Assembly: GCA_023393895.1 (NCBI GenBank)
Contig: JAEXBT010000180.1
Span: 1 to 10,073 of the forward strand
Direction: 5' to 3'
Origin: Pseudomonadota bacterium
GTDB taxonomy: Bacteria; Pseudomonadota; Gammaproteobacteria; Xanthomonadales; Xanthomonadaceae
Length of the DNA: 10,073 bases
Both the position numbers and the translations under genes were made by a program. This document shows positions 1-8,472 of the stretch, piece after piece (within the stretch, counting starts at the first letter, position 1; every line of letters starts with the position of its first letter). Under the pieces are notes generated by a model, which worked only from the letters and a program-made list of their open reading frames with translations, had not been told where the DNA came from and did not search any database.

Positions 1-448
1 GGATGGCCTCAGCTACGGCATCGGCAGCGGGCTGTCCGCCGATTCCAGCCGTGATGGCCGGGACGATGCCGGCAGCTTCAGCATCCAGGGCACTGCCGCA
101 CCCGGGAACATGGCGAGGATGGAGGCCGCGGTGCGCGAGGAGCTGGAACGGTTCGTGCGCGAAGGCATCACCGAGGCGGAGCTGAAGGATGCCGTGTCGA
201 GCATCCTCACCCAGCGCCAGCAGGGCCGCGCCGGCGACGGCACGGTCGCCTCGATGCTCAATTCCGACCAGTACCTCGGCCGCAGGATGCTTCGACGCGC
301 CGAGTTCGAGCAGAAGCTGAAGGCGCTCGAGGTGACCGGTGTCAATGCGGCAATCCAGCGGCACCTCAAGCCTGCACTGCTGAGCGTTTCGGTGGCAGGT
401 GATTTCGCCAACGCAGGCAAGTCCGCGGCGAAAGCAGCAACGCCGTGA
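1..448 (+). CDS. M16-family (insulinase-like) zinc peptidase, C-terminal fragment
   Basis: The reading frame is open from the left edge (first full codon at base 2) to TGA at 446-448, giving about 148 residues. It begins with DGLSYGIGSGLS, the conserved stretch of the C-terminal, non-catalytic M16 repeat, where homologues read EKxGLSYGVGS. It continues with a helical segment (MEAAVREELERFVREGITEAEL), QRQQGRAGD, and a tail ending LSVSVAGDF, the usual close of these proteins. M16 enzymes are clamshell metallopeptidases, in bacteria often periplasmic or envelope-associated, that degrade peptides. The HxxEH zinc motif and any signal peptide would lie upstream of the window, so neither activity nor location can be judged. 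The visible ATG codons (such as the one at 110) are internal methionines rather than starts. The gene overlaps the following small-protein gene by 4 bases (GTGA), which suggests co-transcription. Confidence 0.85.
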   Translation, partial: DGLSYGIGSGLSADSSRDGRDDAGSFSIQGTAAPGNMARMEAAVREELERFVREGITEAELKDAVSSILTQRQQGRAGDGTVASMLNSDQYLGRRMLRRAEFEQKLKALEVTGVNAAIQRHLKPALLSVSVAGDFANAGKSAAKAATP

Positions 449-819
449 GGACGGCGCGACGTCCCGCGGTGATCGAGAAGGCGCTTGCGCGGATGGAAGC
501 GGCCGGCGTGCCCGCGGGTGAGCGCGGGCCGCCGATCCACAGGCTGCTGTGGTCTCTAGGGATCGCGCTGCCGCCACCCGTACTCGCCGGTTTCTGGCAC
601 AACTTCGTGCTGATGGGCAGCTGGTTCGGCGCACTCTGGGGCGCGATGATGTGGCTGCTGGCCTAGCGCGTGCAGGGCATGCCGCCGCTCATGGGGCTGC
701 TGGTGGCAGTGCTGGCCGGTTTGCTGTTCGGCCTGACGATGGCGATTTACCTGGGCTATCGGCGGCGCAGGCATTCGCTGCCGCCATGGCGCGACTTCAT
801 CATGCAGCACGACGCCTGA
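445..819 (+). pseudogene. small two-helix membrane protein (DUF6404-like), split by an in-frame amber stop
   Basis: The frame opens with GTG at 445, inside the stop codon of the peptidase gene (GTGA overlap), and encodes 73 residues to TAG at 664-666. The same frame then stays open for another 50 codons to TGA at 817-819. The first part has a charged N-terminus, the motif PPIHRLLWSLGI, the proline run LPPPV and a hydrophobic helix (about residues 50-73). The second part has another hydrophobic helix (MGLLVAVLAGLLFGLTMAIY), a basic RRRR cluster and a polar tail. Together they match my recollection of small DUF6404-family proteins, which run as one chain with a tryptophan at about the position of the TAG; a single TGG-to-TAG change would explain the break. 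No function is known to me. Alternatives are two short proteins (the second from GTG at 670 or ATG at 679), a sequencing error, or amber suppression. No clear Shine-Dalgarno sequence precedes 445. Confidence 0.6.
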
Positions 820-827
820 GCGACTGC

Positions 828-2156
828 TCAACGCATCTGGAACAGCTCCTGGTGCCAGTCGGCATCTCGCAAGCCCTGTGCACCGAAGTCGCGGCGCAGC
901 GCATCACCGAAGCGGGGTGGCCCGCAGAACCATAGGCTCGCCTGGCGCCACTCCGGCACCCGTTCGCGGATGCGCGCGCCATCCAGCAAGCCGTCGCGCG
1001 GGCTGATCAGCACGTGCAGGCGCACGCCAGCGATGCGCGCGTCCTCCGCCAGCTTCTCCAGCGCATGGATGTCTTCGTCTGCACTGACGTGGAACAGGTC
1101 CACTTCTTCATGCAGCGGCTTGTGCTCGAGTTGCTTGAGCCGCGCAACGAACGGGGTGATGCCGATGCCGGCGCCGATCCAGATCTGCCGCGGCCTGCCA
1201 TCCTCGAAATCGAAGCACCCGTAGGGGCCTTCGATGGTCACCGGGTCACCCTCGTGCAGGTGCTCGGGCAAGCCTCGCGTGTGGTCGCCCAGGCCCTTGG
1301 TGATGAAGGTGATGCGACCTTCCTCCGGATGCCAGTCCGAGGCGATCGTGTACGGATGCGGCCCCTCGCTGCGCTGCGTGGTGACGAAGGCGAACTGACC
1401 CGCCGTGTGCCCGGGCCAACCCGGCTGCAGCTGGATCACCGTCTCGAGCACGCCGAGTGCCGGAAACACCTCCTTCGACACGACGGTGCCCTGCCGCTTC
1501 CGCGACGCACCGATGCGCCGGAACAGCGACAGCAGCGCCACCCACGCTCCGACCACCAGCGCCAGCGCCAGCAGCACGCCAAGCGGTTGCATCCAGTAGC
1601 CGAAATCGGTCAGCACCACCGCATGGAACACAAATATCAGCCAGGCCACTGCAAGCAGGCGATGGGTCTTGGCAAACAGGTGGTAGGTGAACCGCTTGGC
1701 GAGCGCCAGCACGAGCAGCACCACCATCGCGTAGAACGCCCACTCGCCCAGGCTTTCGGCCAGGCCACGTTGCTCCTGCAACCAGCCGGCCAGACCTTCG
1801 CGCGGCGGTCGCGGATGCCGCGGCGGCCTCACCACCCAGCCCCAGCCGACCATCCACTTGCTTCCCTTGGCCCACCACCAGTGCAGGATCGACACCACGA
1901 GGACGCTGATTCCCAGCCACTTGTGCAGCCGGTACATCTTGTCCAGCCCGCGCAGGCGTTGCTCCAGCCAGCGGCCACGCGCGGACAACCACATCGCCGC
2001 GGCCATGCCGATGATCGCGAGCACGCCGGTGTACTGCACCACCGGGCCGCGCAACGCGAACCAGCCAAAACTCTGCGGCCAGCTCTCGTGGGCCAGCAGC
2101 CACAGGCCGGTGACCAGCAGGAACAGGAAAACATAGGCGAACTGGATCGGCTTCAT
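828..2156 (-). CDS. ferric-reductase/NOX-like transmembrane b-haem flavoprotein
   Basis: The product has 442 residues and starts at ATG 2156, with GGGAG 9 bases upstream. The N-terminal half has about six membrane helices (near residues 5-22, 38-57, 79-96, 138-152, 165-183 and 189-212). Two histidine pairs, H78/H92 and H165/H178, have the spacing expected for ligands of two stacked b-haems. A proline- and arginine-rich loop sits at 110-120. The C-terminal half is a ferredoxin-reductase module: FAD motif HPYTIAS (267-273), KGLG (287-290), EGPYG (309-313), the NAD(P)H-binding GAGIGITPF (328-336), FCGPP (410-414) and a terminal aromatic tail (WHQELFQMR). Such proteins pass electrons from cytosolic NAD(P)H through FAD and haems across the inner membrane, to ferric chelates or, in the NOX branch, to oxygen. 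The acceptor here cannot be read from sequence. It is the last gene of the minus-strand run, 74 bases after ubiB, and converges on the small-protein gene with 8 bases between stops. Confidence 0.85.
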   Translation of the reverse strand: MKPIQFAYVFLFLLVTGLWLLAHESWPQSFGWFALRGPVVQYTGVLAIIGMAAAMWLSARGRWLEQRLRGLDKMYRLHKWLGISVLVVSILHWWWAKGSKWMVGWGWVVRPPRHPRPPREGLAGWLQEQRGLAESLGEWAFYAMVVLLVLALAKRFTYHLFAKTHRLLAVAWLIFVFHAVVLTDFGYWMQPLGVLLALALVVGAWVALLSLFRRIGASRKRQGTVVSKEVFPALGVLETVIQLQPGWPGHTAGQFAFVTTQRSEGPHPYTIASDWHPEEGRITFITKGLGDHTRGLPEHLHEGDPVTIEGPYGCFDFEDGRPRQIWIGAGIGITPFVARLKQLEHKPLHEEVDLFHVSADEDIHALEKLAEDARIAGVRLHVLISPRDGLLDGARIRERVPEWRQASLWFCGPPRFGDALRRDFGAQGLRDADWHQELFQMR

Positions 2157-2165
2157 GCTGCAGCA

Positions 2166-2170
2166 CTCCC
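2166..2170 (-). promoter_or_regulatory. ribosome binding site of the ferric-reductase-like gene
   Basis: GGGAG on the minus strand lies 9 bases before ATG 2156 and supports that start. Its outermost base abuts, and is shared with, the left arm of the 2170-2210 inverted repeat. A hairpin there in the transcript could therefore affect access to this site. Confidence 0.6.
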
Positions 2171-2210
2171 GTCAATGACAGCCAACGCCCGTGCGTGGAT
2201 GTCGTTGACG
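2170..2210. repeat. imperfect inverted repeat between ubiB and the reductase gene (operator or hairpin candidate)
   Basis: The arms are CGTCAATGACA (2170-2180) and TGTCGTTGACG (2200-2210), complementary at 10 of 11 positions. After one mismatch (2181/2199) a further CCA/TGG pairs (2182-2184 with 2196-2198). The remaining loop is 11 bases. It fills most of the only sizeable gap between ubiB and the reductase gene and ends at the reductase's ribosome binding site. No T-run follows on either strand, so an intrinsic terminator is unlikely. An operator, an attenuating hairpin or an RNA-stability element all fit. No convincing -35/-10 pair was found beside it. Confidence 0.5.
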
Positions 2211-2230
2211 CGAGTATGCCTAGGCCAGCT

Positions 2231-3907
2231 TCAGCGATGCTTGGGGCGATCGCTGCGCCGGCGTGGCCATGCGGCCACCAGTGCCCACAACCCGCCGAGC
2301 CCGGCCACCCATGTCGCCACCGGGATGCCGGCAATGCGTGGCCCACCCGCCTCCAGCCCGTACAGCACGCTGGCCACGATCAGCAGCCCCACGCCCAGCA
2401 CCGCGGAAATCATCCGCTTCTGCATGATGTGCAGGTCGCGCGAGAGCACGCGCAGATCGCGGGATTCCATCTGGATCTGGTGCTGCCCGTGCACCTGCTG
2501 CTTCAGCCACGCATGCACCAGGCCCGGCATGTCCGGCGCATGCGTCACCAGTTCCGGCAACCGACGCGAGAACTCGCCCACCAGCCGCTTCGGGCTGTAG
2601 CGCTCGAGCAGGATCTTCTCCAGCACCGGCTTGGCCACGGCCCAGATGTCCAGCTTCGGATCAAGCAGGCGACCGACGCCCTCGATGTTGAGCAGGGTCT
2701 TCTGCAGCAGGATCAGCTGCGGCTGCAGGGTGAGCTGATAGCGCTGCGCCATCCTGAACAGCTTGGCCAGCACCTCAGCCAGCGAGATCTCCGACAGCGG
2801 CCGGGTGAAGTAAGGCTCGCAGATGCCGCGCGCGGCAGCTTCGAGCTCATCGATGCGCACGTGCGAGGGCATCCAGCCGGCCTCGACGTGCAGCTCGGCG
2901 ATGCGGCGGTAATCGCGATTGAAGATCGCCATGAAGTTCTCGGCGAGGTAGTACTGGTCCTCGCGCGAGAGCTGGCCCATGATCCCGAAATCCAGCGCGA
3001 TGAAACGCGGGTTCTGCTTGCGTTCCGGATCGACCCAGATGTTGCCGGCATGCGCATCTGCGTGGAAGAAGTTGTCGCGGAACACCTGCTCGTAGAACAC
3101 GCGCACGCCCTTGGCTGCCAGTGCATGGCGGTCGATGCCGGCGGCATCCAGCGCAGCGATGTCGTCGCTGGGGATGCCACGCACGCGCTCCATCGTCATC
3201 ATCCGATCGGCGCTGTGCGACCAGACCACCTCCGGCACGTAGAGATCCGGGCTGCCCAACCAGTTGCGCCGCAACACGCTGGCATTGCCCGCCTCGCGCT
3301 GCAGGTCGAGTTCGGCAGCGAGCGTCGATTCGATCTCCGCCACCACCTCGCGCGGGCGAATCTTGTCAGCATTGGGATGCGTGCGCTCGACCACGCTGGC
3401 GATGTCACCGAGCAGGGCGATGTCGCCGGCGATCTGACGATCGATGCCCGGGCGCAGTACCTTCACCACCACCTCGCGGCCGTCTTCCAGCACCGCCGCG
3501 TGCACCTGCGCGATCGAGGCGGAGGCCAGCGGCGTGGTGTCGAAGTGCGCGAAGGCCTCCGCCACCGGGCGGCTGAGCGAGGCCTCGACGATGCCGCGTG
3601 CCACCTCGCCGTCGAAGGGCTGCACGCGATCCTGCAGCAGCGCGAGCTCCTCGGCGATGTCGTGCGGGACCAGGTCGCGGCGAGTCGAGAGGATCTGCCC
3701 GAACTTGACGAAGATCGGCCCGAGTTCCTGCAGGGCCATGCGCAAGCGCTGGCCACGCGGCATTGCCTGCACCTCGCGCGAGGCGCTGGGCACGAACGGG
3801 CGCGCCAGCTTCAGCCAGCGCTCGGCGGGCGTGTCATCGAGCAGCGCGTCGAGCCGGTAGCGCAACAGCACGCGACCGATGCGCCAGGCCCGGCGTGCGG
3901 ATTTCAT
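2231..3907 (-). CDS. ubiB: UbiB, ABC1/AarF-type atypical kinase/ATPase of ubiquinone biosynthesis
   Basis: The product has 558 residues. UbiB-family proteins are membrane-bound ATPases needed for ubiquinone synthesis, probably acting on lipid intermediates or on assembly of the Ubi complex rather than as protein kinases. Diagnostic motifs are in order: KxGQ as KFGQ (68-71) followed by SxRxDLVP; the alanine-rich loop [11 protein letters not shown] (126-136), which replaces a normal kinase P-loop; the ATP-binding lysine K149 (VVVKVLRPG); the catalytic-loop equivalent FHADAHAGN (281-289); and the metal-binding DFG (306-308). Two hydrophobic helices at about 498-520 and 526-548 form the C-terminal anchor. 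Length is close to that of E. coli UbiB. The ATG at 3907 is preferred because it is 10 bases past the ubiJ stop and has GAGG 8 bases upstream; an in-frame ATG at 4012 would add 35 non-family residues inside ubiJ. The ubiJ-ubiB order resembles the E. coli ubiE-ubiJ-ubiB locus, but ubiE is not in this window. Confidence 0.93.
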   Translation of the reverse strand: MKSARRAWRIGRVLLRYRLDALLDDTPAERWLKLARPFVPSASREVQAMPRGQRLRMALQELGPIFVKFGQILSTRRDLVPHDIAEELALLQDRVQPFDGEVARGIVEASLSRPVAEAFAHFDTTPLASASIAQVHAAVLEDGREVVVKVLRPGIDRQIAGDIALLGDIASVVERTHPNADKIRPREVVAEIESTLAAELDLQREAGNASVLRRNWLGSPDLYVPEVVWSHSADRMMTMERVRGIPSDDIAALDAAGIDRHALAAKGVRVFYEQVFRDNFFHADAHAGNIWVDPERKQNPRFIALDFGIMGQLSREDQYYLAENFMAIFNRDYRRIAELHVEAGWMPSHVRIDELEAAARGICEPYFTRPLSEISLAEVLAKLFRMAQRYQLTLQPQLILLQKTLLNIEGVGRLLDPKLDIWAVAKPVLEKILLERYSPKRLVGEFSRRLPELVTHAPDMPGLVHAWLKQQVHGQHQIQMESRDLRVLSRDLHIMQKRMISAVLGVGLLIVASVLYGLEAGGPRIAGIPVATWVAGLGGLWALVAAWPRRRSDRPKHR

Positions 3908-3915
3908 GCTGCCCG

Positions 3916-3919
3916 CCTC
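3916..3919 (-). promoter_or_regulatory. ribosome binding site of ubiB, overlapping the ubiJ stop codon
   Basis: The minus strand reads TGAGG, so the ubiJ stop codon (3918-3920) supplies the first bases of a GAGG Shine-Dalgarno sequence lying 8 bases before ATG 3907. This fixes the ubiB start and indicates translational coupling of ubiJ and ubiB. Confidence 0.65.
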
Positions 3920-4547
3920 ACGCCGCGCCCCGCAGCCGTGCGACGCGTGCGGCCAGGCGTTCGACATCGTCGCGGATCGCATCGACATCGTCGTGGAAGG
4001 CATCGAGCTCACCGCGGCCGAGCACGTCGCGCGACTCCTCAGTCAGGTAGTCGGCAGCGCTGCCGGCGAATTCCTGGCCAGCGCTCTTCGCGTTGCGCAA
4101 GGCGAAGGCGATGCCATTGGCGAACTGCATGCCCAGCACGTCGCCGAACACCGCGGTCAGCGGCCGTGTCCAGTCGGGGTCGAAGCGCTCGGCCATCCGC
4201 TGCAGGCGCCGCGCCAGCTCGGCATCGCCCTCGATGCGCAACTGCCCGACCGGCGGCGCATCATCGCGCCGGAGCACCGGCGGCTGCCGCAGCAGCCCGC
4301 CCAGCGTGGCATGCACGGAAAGATCGGCGCGGTCGGCATCACCCACCGGTCCGACCTCGAGCACATCACGCGCCACGGTCACCCGCAGCGCCAGCGGCGG
4401 CGACTGCATGGTCAGTGCCACGCTGCGGCCATCCAGCGCGGCAAGGCCTGCGCGGGTGTCCTCGTCCAGCGCCAGTGCGCGGTTGAGCGCCGCTTCCAGC
4501 GCACGGCCGGCCGGGATTTTCCAGTTGAAAGGCAGGGACGCGTTCAT
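3918..4547 (-). CDS. ubiJ: UbiJ, SCP2-domain accessory factor of ubiquinone biosynthesis
   Basis: The product has 209 residues, near the size of E. coli UbiJ (about 200). UbiJ binds the polyprenyl quinone precursor through an SCP2 lipid-binding fold and, with UbiK, helps organise the soluble Ubi hydroxylase/methylase complex. Here residues about 14-118 fit the SCP2 domain, including the characteristic [12 protein letters not shown] (101-112). A linker with [16 protein letters not shown] (124-139) resembles the DWE...GD region of UbiJ. A charged C-terminal helix (about 182-206, heptad-like) could form a coiled coil with a partner such as UbiK. The start is ATG 4547, 9 bases after the oleD stop. 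No good Shine-Dalgarno sequence is visible, so it may rely on reinitiation. The family call rests on domain pattern plus adjacency to ubiB. Confidence 0.85.
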   Translation of the reverse strand: MNASLPFNWKIPAGRALEAALNRALALDEDTRAGLAALDGRSVALTMQSPPLALRVTVARDVLEVGPVGDADRADLSVHATLGGLLRQPPVLRRDDAPPVGQLRIEGDAELARRLQRMAERFDPDWTRPLTAVFGDVLGMQFANGIAFALRNAKSAGQEFAGSAADYLTEESRDVLGRGELDAFHDDVDAIRDDVERLAARVARLRGAA

Positions 4548-4556
4548 CGCGGCATT

Positions 4557-5555
4557 CTAGCGGTCGCGGGCCCAGGCCTCGCTCACGCGACGCAACCCTT
4601 CGTCCATCGTCACCCGCGGCACGTAGCCGAAATCGCGTCGCGCCGGTTCCATGCTGTACCAGTGGGTGGTGGCGAGTTGCTCGGCGAGGAAGCGCGTCAT
4701 CGGTGGCTCGCCGCTCAGCCGCAGCAGGGGCCATGTGCGTTCGGCCAGCGCGCCGATCGCATAGGCGACGCTGAAGGGAATATGCCGATGCACTTCCGGT
4801 GCGCCGGCGGCTCGCAGCAGGGCGTTGATCGTGGCCTGCATGGTGCGGGGCTCGCCATTGCTGATGAAGTAGGCGCGTCCGGCACAGGCGCTGCCGATGG
4901 CGAGGTGATCGAAGGCGTCGAAATGCGCCTGCGCGGCGTTGTCGATGTAGGTGGTGTCGACGAGGTTGCAGCCGTCGCCGACCAGGGCCAACCGTCCCGC
5001 CTTCGCGCGTTCCACCAATCGCGGCAGCAGCTGGTTGTCGCCCGGGCCCCAGATCAGCCGCGGACGCAAGGCGACGGTGGCGAGCGTGTCGTCGTTCGCG
5101 GCCAGCACGATCTTTTCCGCGATCTGCTTGGTCGCCGCATACGGTGCTTTGAGGTCATCGCCATAGGGCACGTCATCGGCAGTGCCCGCTTCGACCGGAT
5201 GCGTCGCGCGATGGGTGACGCTCGGCGTGGAGGTATGGACCAGCCGCTCGATGCCATGCGCGCGGCAGGCGGCAAGCACGTTGCCGGTGCCCATCACGTT
5301 CGCGCGGTGATAGGAGTCGTAGCTGCCCCACGCCCCGGCCTTGGCGGCGTTGTGGAAGATCGCCTCGCAGCCTTCGGCAGCGGCGATGACGGCGTGGCGA
5401 TCAGCCAGGTCGCCCTGCACCTGCATCACGCCCATCGCGTCGAGTGCGTCGTAGCGGCCGCGGTTGAAACTGACGACCTCATGCCCACGCGCGCGCAGCC
5501 CCTCGCACAGTTTCTGCCCGAGGAATCCGCCGCCGCCCGTGACCAGTAGCCTCAT
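4557..5555 (-). CDS. oleD: OleD, NAD(P)H-dependent 2-alkyl-3-oxoacid reductase (extended SDR / 3-beta-HSD type)
   Basis: The product has 332 residues. OleD reduces the 2-alkyl-3-ketoacid made by OleA to the 2-alkyl-3-hydroxyacid. The sequence is an extended short-chain dehydrogenase: N-terminal Rossmann motif TGGGGFLG (6-13), the FNRG end of the second strand (30-33), the HNAAKAG strand-4 motif (68-74), HTSTPSV with the active-site serine/threonine (107-113), and the catalytic pair Y139/K143 (YAATK). [12 protein letters not shown] (163-174) is typical of the 3-beta-hydroxysteroid dehydrogenase/epimerase group. The start is ATG 5555, which places the Rossmann motif at the usual distance from the N-terminus and overlaps the oleC stop by 4 bases (ATGA). 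A longer form from 5588 would lie inside oleC and add nothing family-like. Identification as OleD rather than another SDR relies on its place after oleC in a full ole set. Confidence 0.92.
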   Translation of the reverse strand: MRLLVTGGGGFLGQKLCEGLRARGHEVVSFNRGRYDALDAMGVMQVQGDLADRHAVIAAAEGCEAIFHNAAKAGAWGSYDSYHRANVMGTGNVLAACRAHGIERLVHTSTPSVTHRATHPVEAGTADDVPYGDDLKAPYAATKQIAEKIVLAANDDTLATVALRPRLIWGPGDNQLLPRLVERAKAGRLALVGDGCNLVDTTYIDNAAQAHFDAFDHLAIGSACAGRAYFISNGEPRTMQATINALLRAAGAPEVHRHIPFSVAYAIGALAERTWPLLRLSGEPPMTRFLAEQLATTHWYSMEPARRDFGYVPRVTMDEGLRRVSEAWARDR

Positions 5556-7204
5556 GCGGATATCCCTGCAGGTTGTGTCGCTGCCCATTCGGCCAGTTTC
5601 TCGCGCCCGATCTTGGCGTTGTGGCGGATGTCGACCGGGAACGCCTGCGGATGGTGCAGGAAGCGCTCCACCTTCGCCGTATGCACCCGGCCATCGGCGA
5701 GCAACCGCAGTTCATCGACGATGCGCGGCCACTCGCCCTTCGCCACGCCCTGTCGCAGCTCCACGCACAGCACCGGCTCGGCACCGCCCGCGCGCGGGAC
5801 GCCGACCAGCGCGGTGCGTGCGACATCGCCATGGGTGTTGAACACCGGCTCGACCTGCTCGGTGCACAGGGTGGTGACCTCGTCCACCACCACCCGTTGC
5901 GACTTGCGCCCGCAGAACCACAGCCGGCCTTCGCCGTCGAGGTAGCCGAGATCGCCCATCCGGTGGACGATGCGTTCGCTGCCATCGGCGAGCGGCTCCC
6001 GGATCTTCGACAGCCGGGTTTGTGCATCGCGGTTGAAGTACGCATCGGTGGCGCTGGGTCCGGCCACGGTGATCTCGCCGACGATGCCGCGCGGCACCTC
6101 GCGCGCTTCGGCCCATTCGCCGATCGCCGCGTCGCTGATCGCGATGATGCGCACGTCGTTGCCGGGCACCGGCCGGCCGACGCAGGTGCCGGCGCCCGAT
6201 TCGGTGCGTTCGCGCAGGGTCAGCAGCTCGCGTCCCTCGATCACCGCCACCGGCAGGCACTCGGTGGCGCCATAGGGCGTCCACAGCTGCGCGCACTCGG
6301 GCAACAACGCGAGCATCTTCGCCACCACCTCGGGCGGCACCGGCGCGCCCGCGCTGGTCGCCCGCATCACGCCGGGCAGTGGTTCGCCATGTTCGGCCAG
6401 CACGCGCATCAATGCCGGCGAGCCGAACAGCTGGGTGACGCCAAAGCGGCGGATCGCCGCGTGCAGCTTGCGCGGGTCGGCGCTGGCCGGGCGCGTCGGG
6501 TCCATGTCGGGGATGATCGAAGTCAGCCCCAGCGCCGGATCGAACAATGCGAACGGCGGGAAGGTCGGCAGGTCCACGCCGCCGGGTTCGATGCCGAACG
6601 CATCGCGCAGCATGGCAATCTGTGCGATGAAATGGCGATGCCGGTAGACCACGCCCTTCGGCACGCCGGTGGAGCCGCTGGTGAACAGGATCGCGGCGAT
6701 GTCGTCACCTCCCGTCGTATCGAAATCGCGCGGTGCCTGCGCGCCTGCGCGCTCGATCGCGGCCAGCGTGGTGTCGGCAAGGAACGCGCGCGCGCCGGTG
6801 GTGATGCGGAGGCGCGCGGACTTCGCCCACCCCAGGAGTGCCTTCGCCAGCATCGCCAGCGGGATGCCGATGAAGGCCTCCGGCGCGGCCTCGGCGAGGC
6901 ATTGCTTCAATGCGCGCCTGTCGATGCCCGGATCCACCAGCACCGGTACCGCGCCGAGCTTGAACAGCGCGAACATCGCGAGGAAGAACTCCGGCGTCGG
7001 GCGCACCATCACCACGGTCCGCGTGCCGCGGCCGATTCCGCGCGAACGCAGCCCGGCCGCGATCGCATCGCTGCGGGCATCCAGTTCGCCGTAGGTCAGG
7101 GCGATGTCGTAGCGGCCACCGCCCGAGCAGCGCATGGCGATGCGGTCGGGTGCCTCGCGCGCGCGCTGGCGCAGGCTGTCGGCGATGTTGTGCTGCGGCT
7201 CCAT
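5552..7204 (-). CDS. oleC: OleC, ATP-dependent beta-lactone synthetase (ANL/AMP-ligase fold)
   Basis: The product has 550 residues, the usual size for OleC. OleC is an adenylating-enzyme relative that uses ATP to close the 2-alkyl-3-hydroxyacid from OleD into a beta-lactone. Adenylation-domain signatures are intact: the P-loop [11 protein letters not shown] (174-184), YGATE (311-315), the hinge-region aspartate in MGDLGY (416-421), CGRKSQRV (431-438), and the C-terminal lysine K531 in [10 protein letters not shown]. There is no carrier-protein domain and no fused hydrolase, so this is the stand-alone form rather than the OleBC fusion seen in some other bacteria. ATG 7204 is preferred because family homology (DSLRQRA, PDRIAM) begins just after it. 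The in-frame ATG at 7312 would overlap the preceding gene. A clear Shine-Dalgarno sequence is lacking; only GGCGGC precedes the start. The gene begins 31 bases after the flavin hydroxylase and overlaps oleD by 4 bases. Confidence 0.94.
   Translation of the reverse strand: MEPQHNIADSLRQRAREAPDRIAMRCSGGGRYDIALTYGELDARSDAIAAGLRSRGIGRGTRTVVMVRPTPEFFLAMFALFKLGAVPVLVDPGIDRRALKQCLAEAAPEAFIGIPLAMLAKALLGWAKSARLRITTGARAFLADTTLAAIERAGAQAPRDFDTTGGDDIAAILFTSGSTGVPKGVVYRHRHFIAQIAMLRDAFGIEPGGVDLPTFPPFALFDPALGLTSIIPDMDPTRPASADPRKLHAAIRRFGVTQLFGSPALMRVLAEHGEPLPGVMRATSAGAPVPPEVVAKMLALLPECAQLWTPYGATECLPVAVIEGRELLTLRERTESGAGTCVGRPVPGNDVRIIAISDAAIGEWAEAREVPRGIVGEITVAGPSATDAYFNRDAQTRLSKIREPLADGSERIVHRMGDLGYLDGEGRLWFCGRKSQRVVVDEVTTLCTEQVEPVFNTHGDVARTALVGVPRAGGAEPVLCVELRQGVAKGEWPRIVDELRLLADGRVHTAKVERFLHHPQAFPVDIRHNAKIGREKLAEWAATQPAGISA
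5564..5567 (-). promoter_or_regulatory. ribosome binding site of oleD inside the oleC 3' end
   Basis: AGGG on the minus strand lies 8 bases upstream of ATG 5555, within the last codons of oleC. It supports the start that overlaps the oleC stop as ATGA. Confidence 0.5.
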
Positions 7205-7235
7205 GCCGCCATTGTCGCAGCCCGCGCGCTCCGTT

Positions 7236-8465
7236 TCAGTGCGGCCGCAGCCGCATCGCCAGTTTGCGCACGCGCTCGAACGGCATCCCGTCGTCGGGCT
7301 GGGTGAGTCCATGCATCACCAGCCTGCGGAACGGTTTCGCAGCCCGGCCCGCGTTGAGCGCCAGCTTGCGTGCCAGACGCGCCGGCGTGCGGTCATCGGT
7401 ATAGAGCCCGGCCACAAGCCGCGTGGCCAGGTGCAGCGGGCGGGTGGCCGCGCGATGTTCCACGTCGTAGTCCGCCAGCAGCGATCGGCTCCAGAACGGC
7501 TCGCCGCGCTTCATCGCGCCCAGGATGTGCCGCGAAAGCGATTCCACCGACAGCAACCCGAAGTTGAAGCCATGCGCGGTCACCGGGTGCATGCCCACCG
7601 CGGCATCGCCGATCAAAGCGAAACGCTCGGCGTGGAAGCGATCGGGATAGACCGCGACCAGCGGATAAGGCACCGCCGGCCCGACCCGCCGCATCGCGCC
7701 CAGGCGATGATCGAAGCGTGCGGTGATCGCGGCATCGAACGCGGCCCCATCCATCTCCAGCAACCGGTCGATCCCGGCACGCGGCAGGGTCAGCACCACC
7801 GAGGAGGTGTTCCCATCGTGCAGCGGCAGCAGCGCCAGCGTCTGCCCGTAGCCGAACCACTCCCAGGCGACGGCATCATGCGGCACCTCGTGCTGCATCC
7901 GCACCACCAGCATGGTCTTGCCGAAGTCATGCAGGTCGGCGCGGATGCCAAGCGCCCGACGGCTTTCCGAAAAACGGCTGTCGGCGGCCACGATGAGCTT
8001 CGCGGCCAGCGTCCGGCCATCGTCCAGTTGCACACGGGCGCCGGCGGCATCCGTGGCCACACCGGCGACCTTGCAGCCCGCCAGCACCTCGACCCCCGTA
8101 TCGGCCTGCACCGCCTGCCACGCCGCACGACGGAGGGCGAAGTTCGACACCAGCCAACCCAGCGGGTCCTGCCCGGTCTCGGTGTGACGGAACAGCAGCC
8201 CTTCGCGGTCTTCGCCATCGAGCACCTGGGCGTCGCGCAGCAGTCCGATGTCGGTTTCGGCGATCAGCGGCCACAGCCCCAGTTCCCGCAGCAGCCGGTG
8301 GGAGCGATGGGTCAGCGCGATTTCCCGGCCATCATCGGGCGGGTTGGCCAGTACGGTCTCGGGTTGCTGCTCGACCACGGCGATGCGCAGGCCATTGCCG
8401 GCCAGCGCGCGGGCGAAACACAGACCGGCCGGGCCGGCGCCGATGATGACGATGTCATGGGACAT
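7236..8465 (-). CDS. ubiM: UbiH/UbiM-type FAD-dependent hydroxylase
   Basis: The product has 409 residues. It is a class A flavoprotein monooxygenase of the UbiH/Coq6 group, whose members hydroxylate the ring of ubiquinone precursors. It shows an N-terminal dinucleotide-binding GAGPAG (9-14) ending at E32 (VVEQQ), a central AADSRFS (160-166) in place of the common ADGxxS motif, and the FAD ribityl-binding GDAAVGMHPVTAHGFNFGL (286-304). The HPVTAHGFN form, together with ADSRFS, resembles the UbiM subfamily (broad-specificity hydroxylase described from Neisseria) more than UbiH or UbiI. The symbol is a tentative subfamily assignment. The C-terminal 50 residues are basic. The start is ATG 8465, with GGAG 7 bases upstream; an upstream in-frame ATG at 8495 lacks family sequence. 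The gene sits between oleB and oleC with a 66-base leader, the larger of the two gaps within the ole block, and could act on a quinone precursor or, less likely, on an Ole lipid. Confidence 0.85.
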   Translation of the reverse strand: MSHDIVIIGAGPAGLCFARALAGNGLRIAVVEQQPETVLANPPDDGREIALTHRSHRLLRELGLWPLIAETDIGLLRDAQVLDGEDREGLLFRHTETGQDPLGWLVSNFALRRAAWQAVQADTGVEVLAGCKVAGVATDAAGARVQLDDGRTLAAKLIVAADSRFSESRRALGIRADLHDFGKTMLVVRMQHEVPHDAVAWEWFGYGQTLALLPLHDGNTSSVVLTLPRAGIDRLLEMDGAAFDAAITARFDHRLGAMRRVGPAVPYPLVAVYPDRFHAERFALIGDAAVGMHPVTAHGFNFGLLSVESLSRHILGAMKRGEPFWSRSLLADYDVEHRAATRPLHLATRLVAGLYTDDRTPARLARKLALNAGRAAKPFRRLVMHGLTQPDDGMPFERVRKLAMRLRPH

Positions 8466-8472
8466 GCGTGCG

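Noticed and set aside
820..827. Bidirectional terminator between the convergent small-protein and reductase genes
   Set aside because: Only 8 bases separate the two stop codons, and no GC-rich stem with a T-run was seen there.
2157..2230. Intrinsic terminator or sigma-70 promoter between ubiB and the reductase gene
   Set aside because: The inverted repeat has no following T-run on either strand, and the only -10-like hexamer (CATACT, near 2212-2217 on the minus strand) lacks a credible -35 partner.
3907..4012. Longer ubiB start at 4012, and similar upstream starts at 5588 (oleD), 7312 (oleC), 8495 (hydroxylase) and 9848 (oleB)
   Set aside because: The added residues have no family similarity, mostly lie inside the preceding gene, and are displaced by starts with better ribosome binding sites or stop/start coupling.
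1014..7306. Long plus-strand open frames at 1014-2600, 2195-4486, 3879-5549 and 5573-7306
   Set aside because: They lie opposite minus-strand genes with clear family motifs, their translations are rich in R, H, Q, A and P with no recognisable domain, and such shadows are common in high-GC coding DNA.
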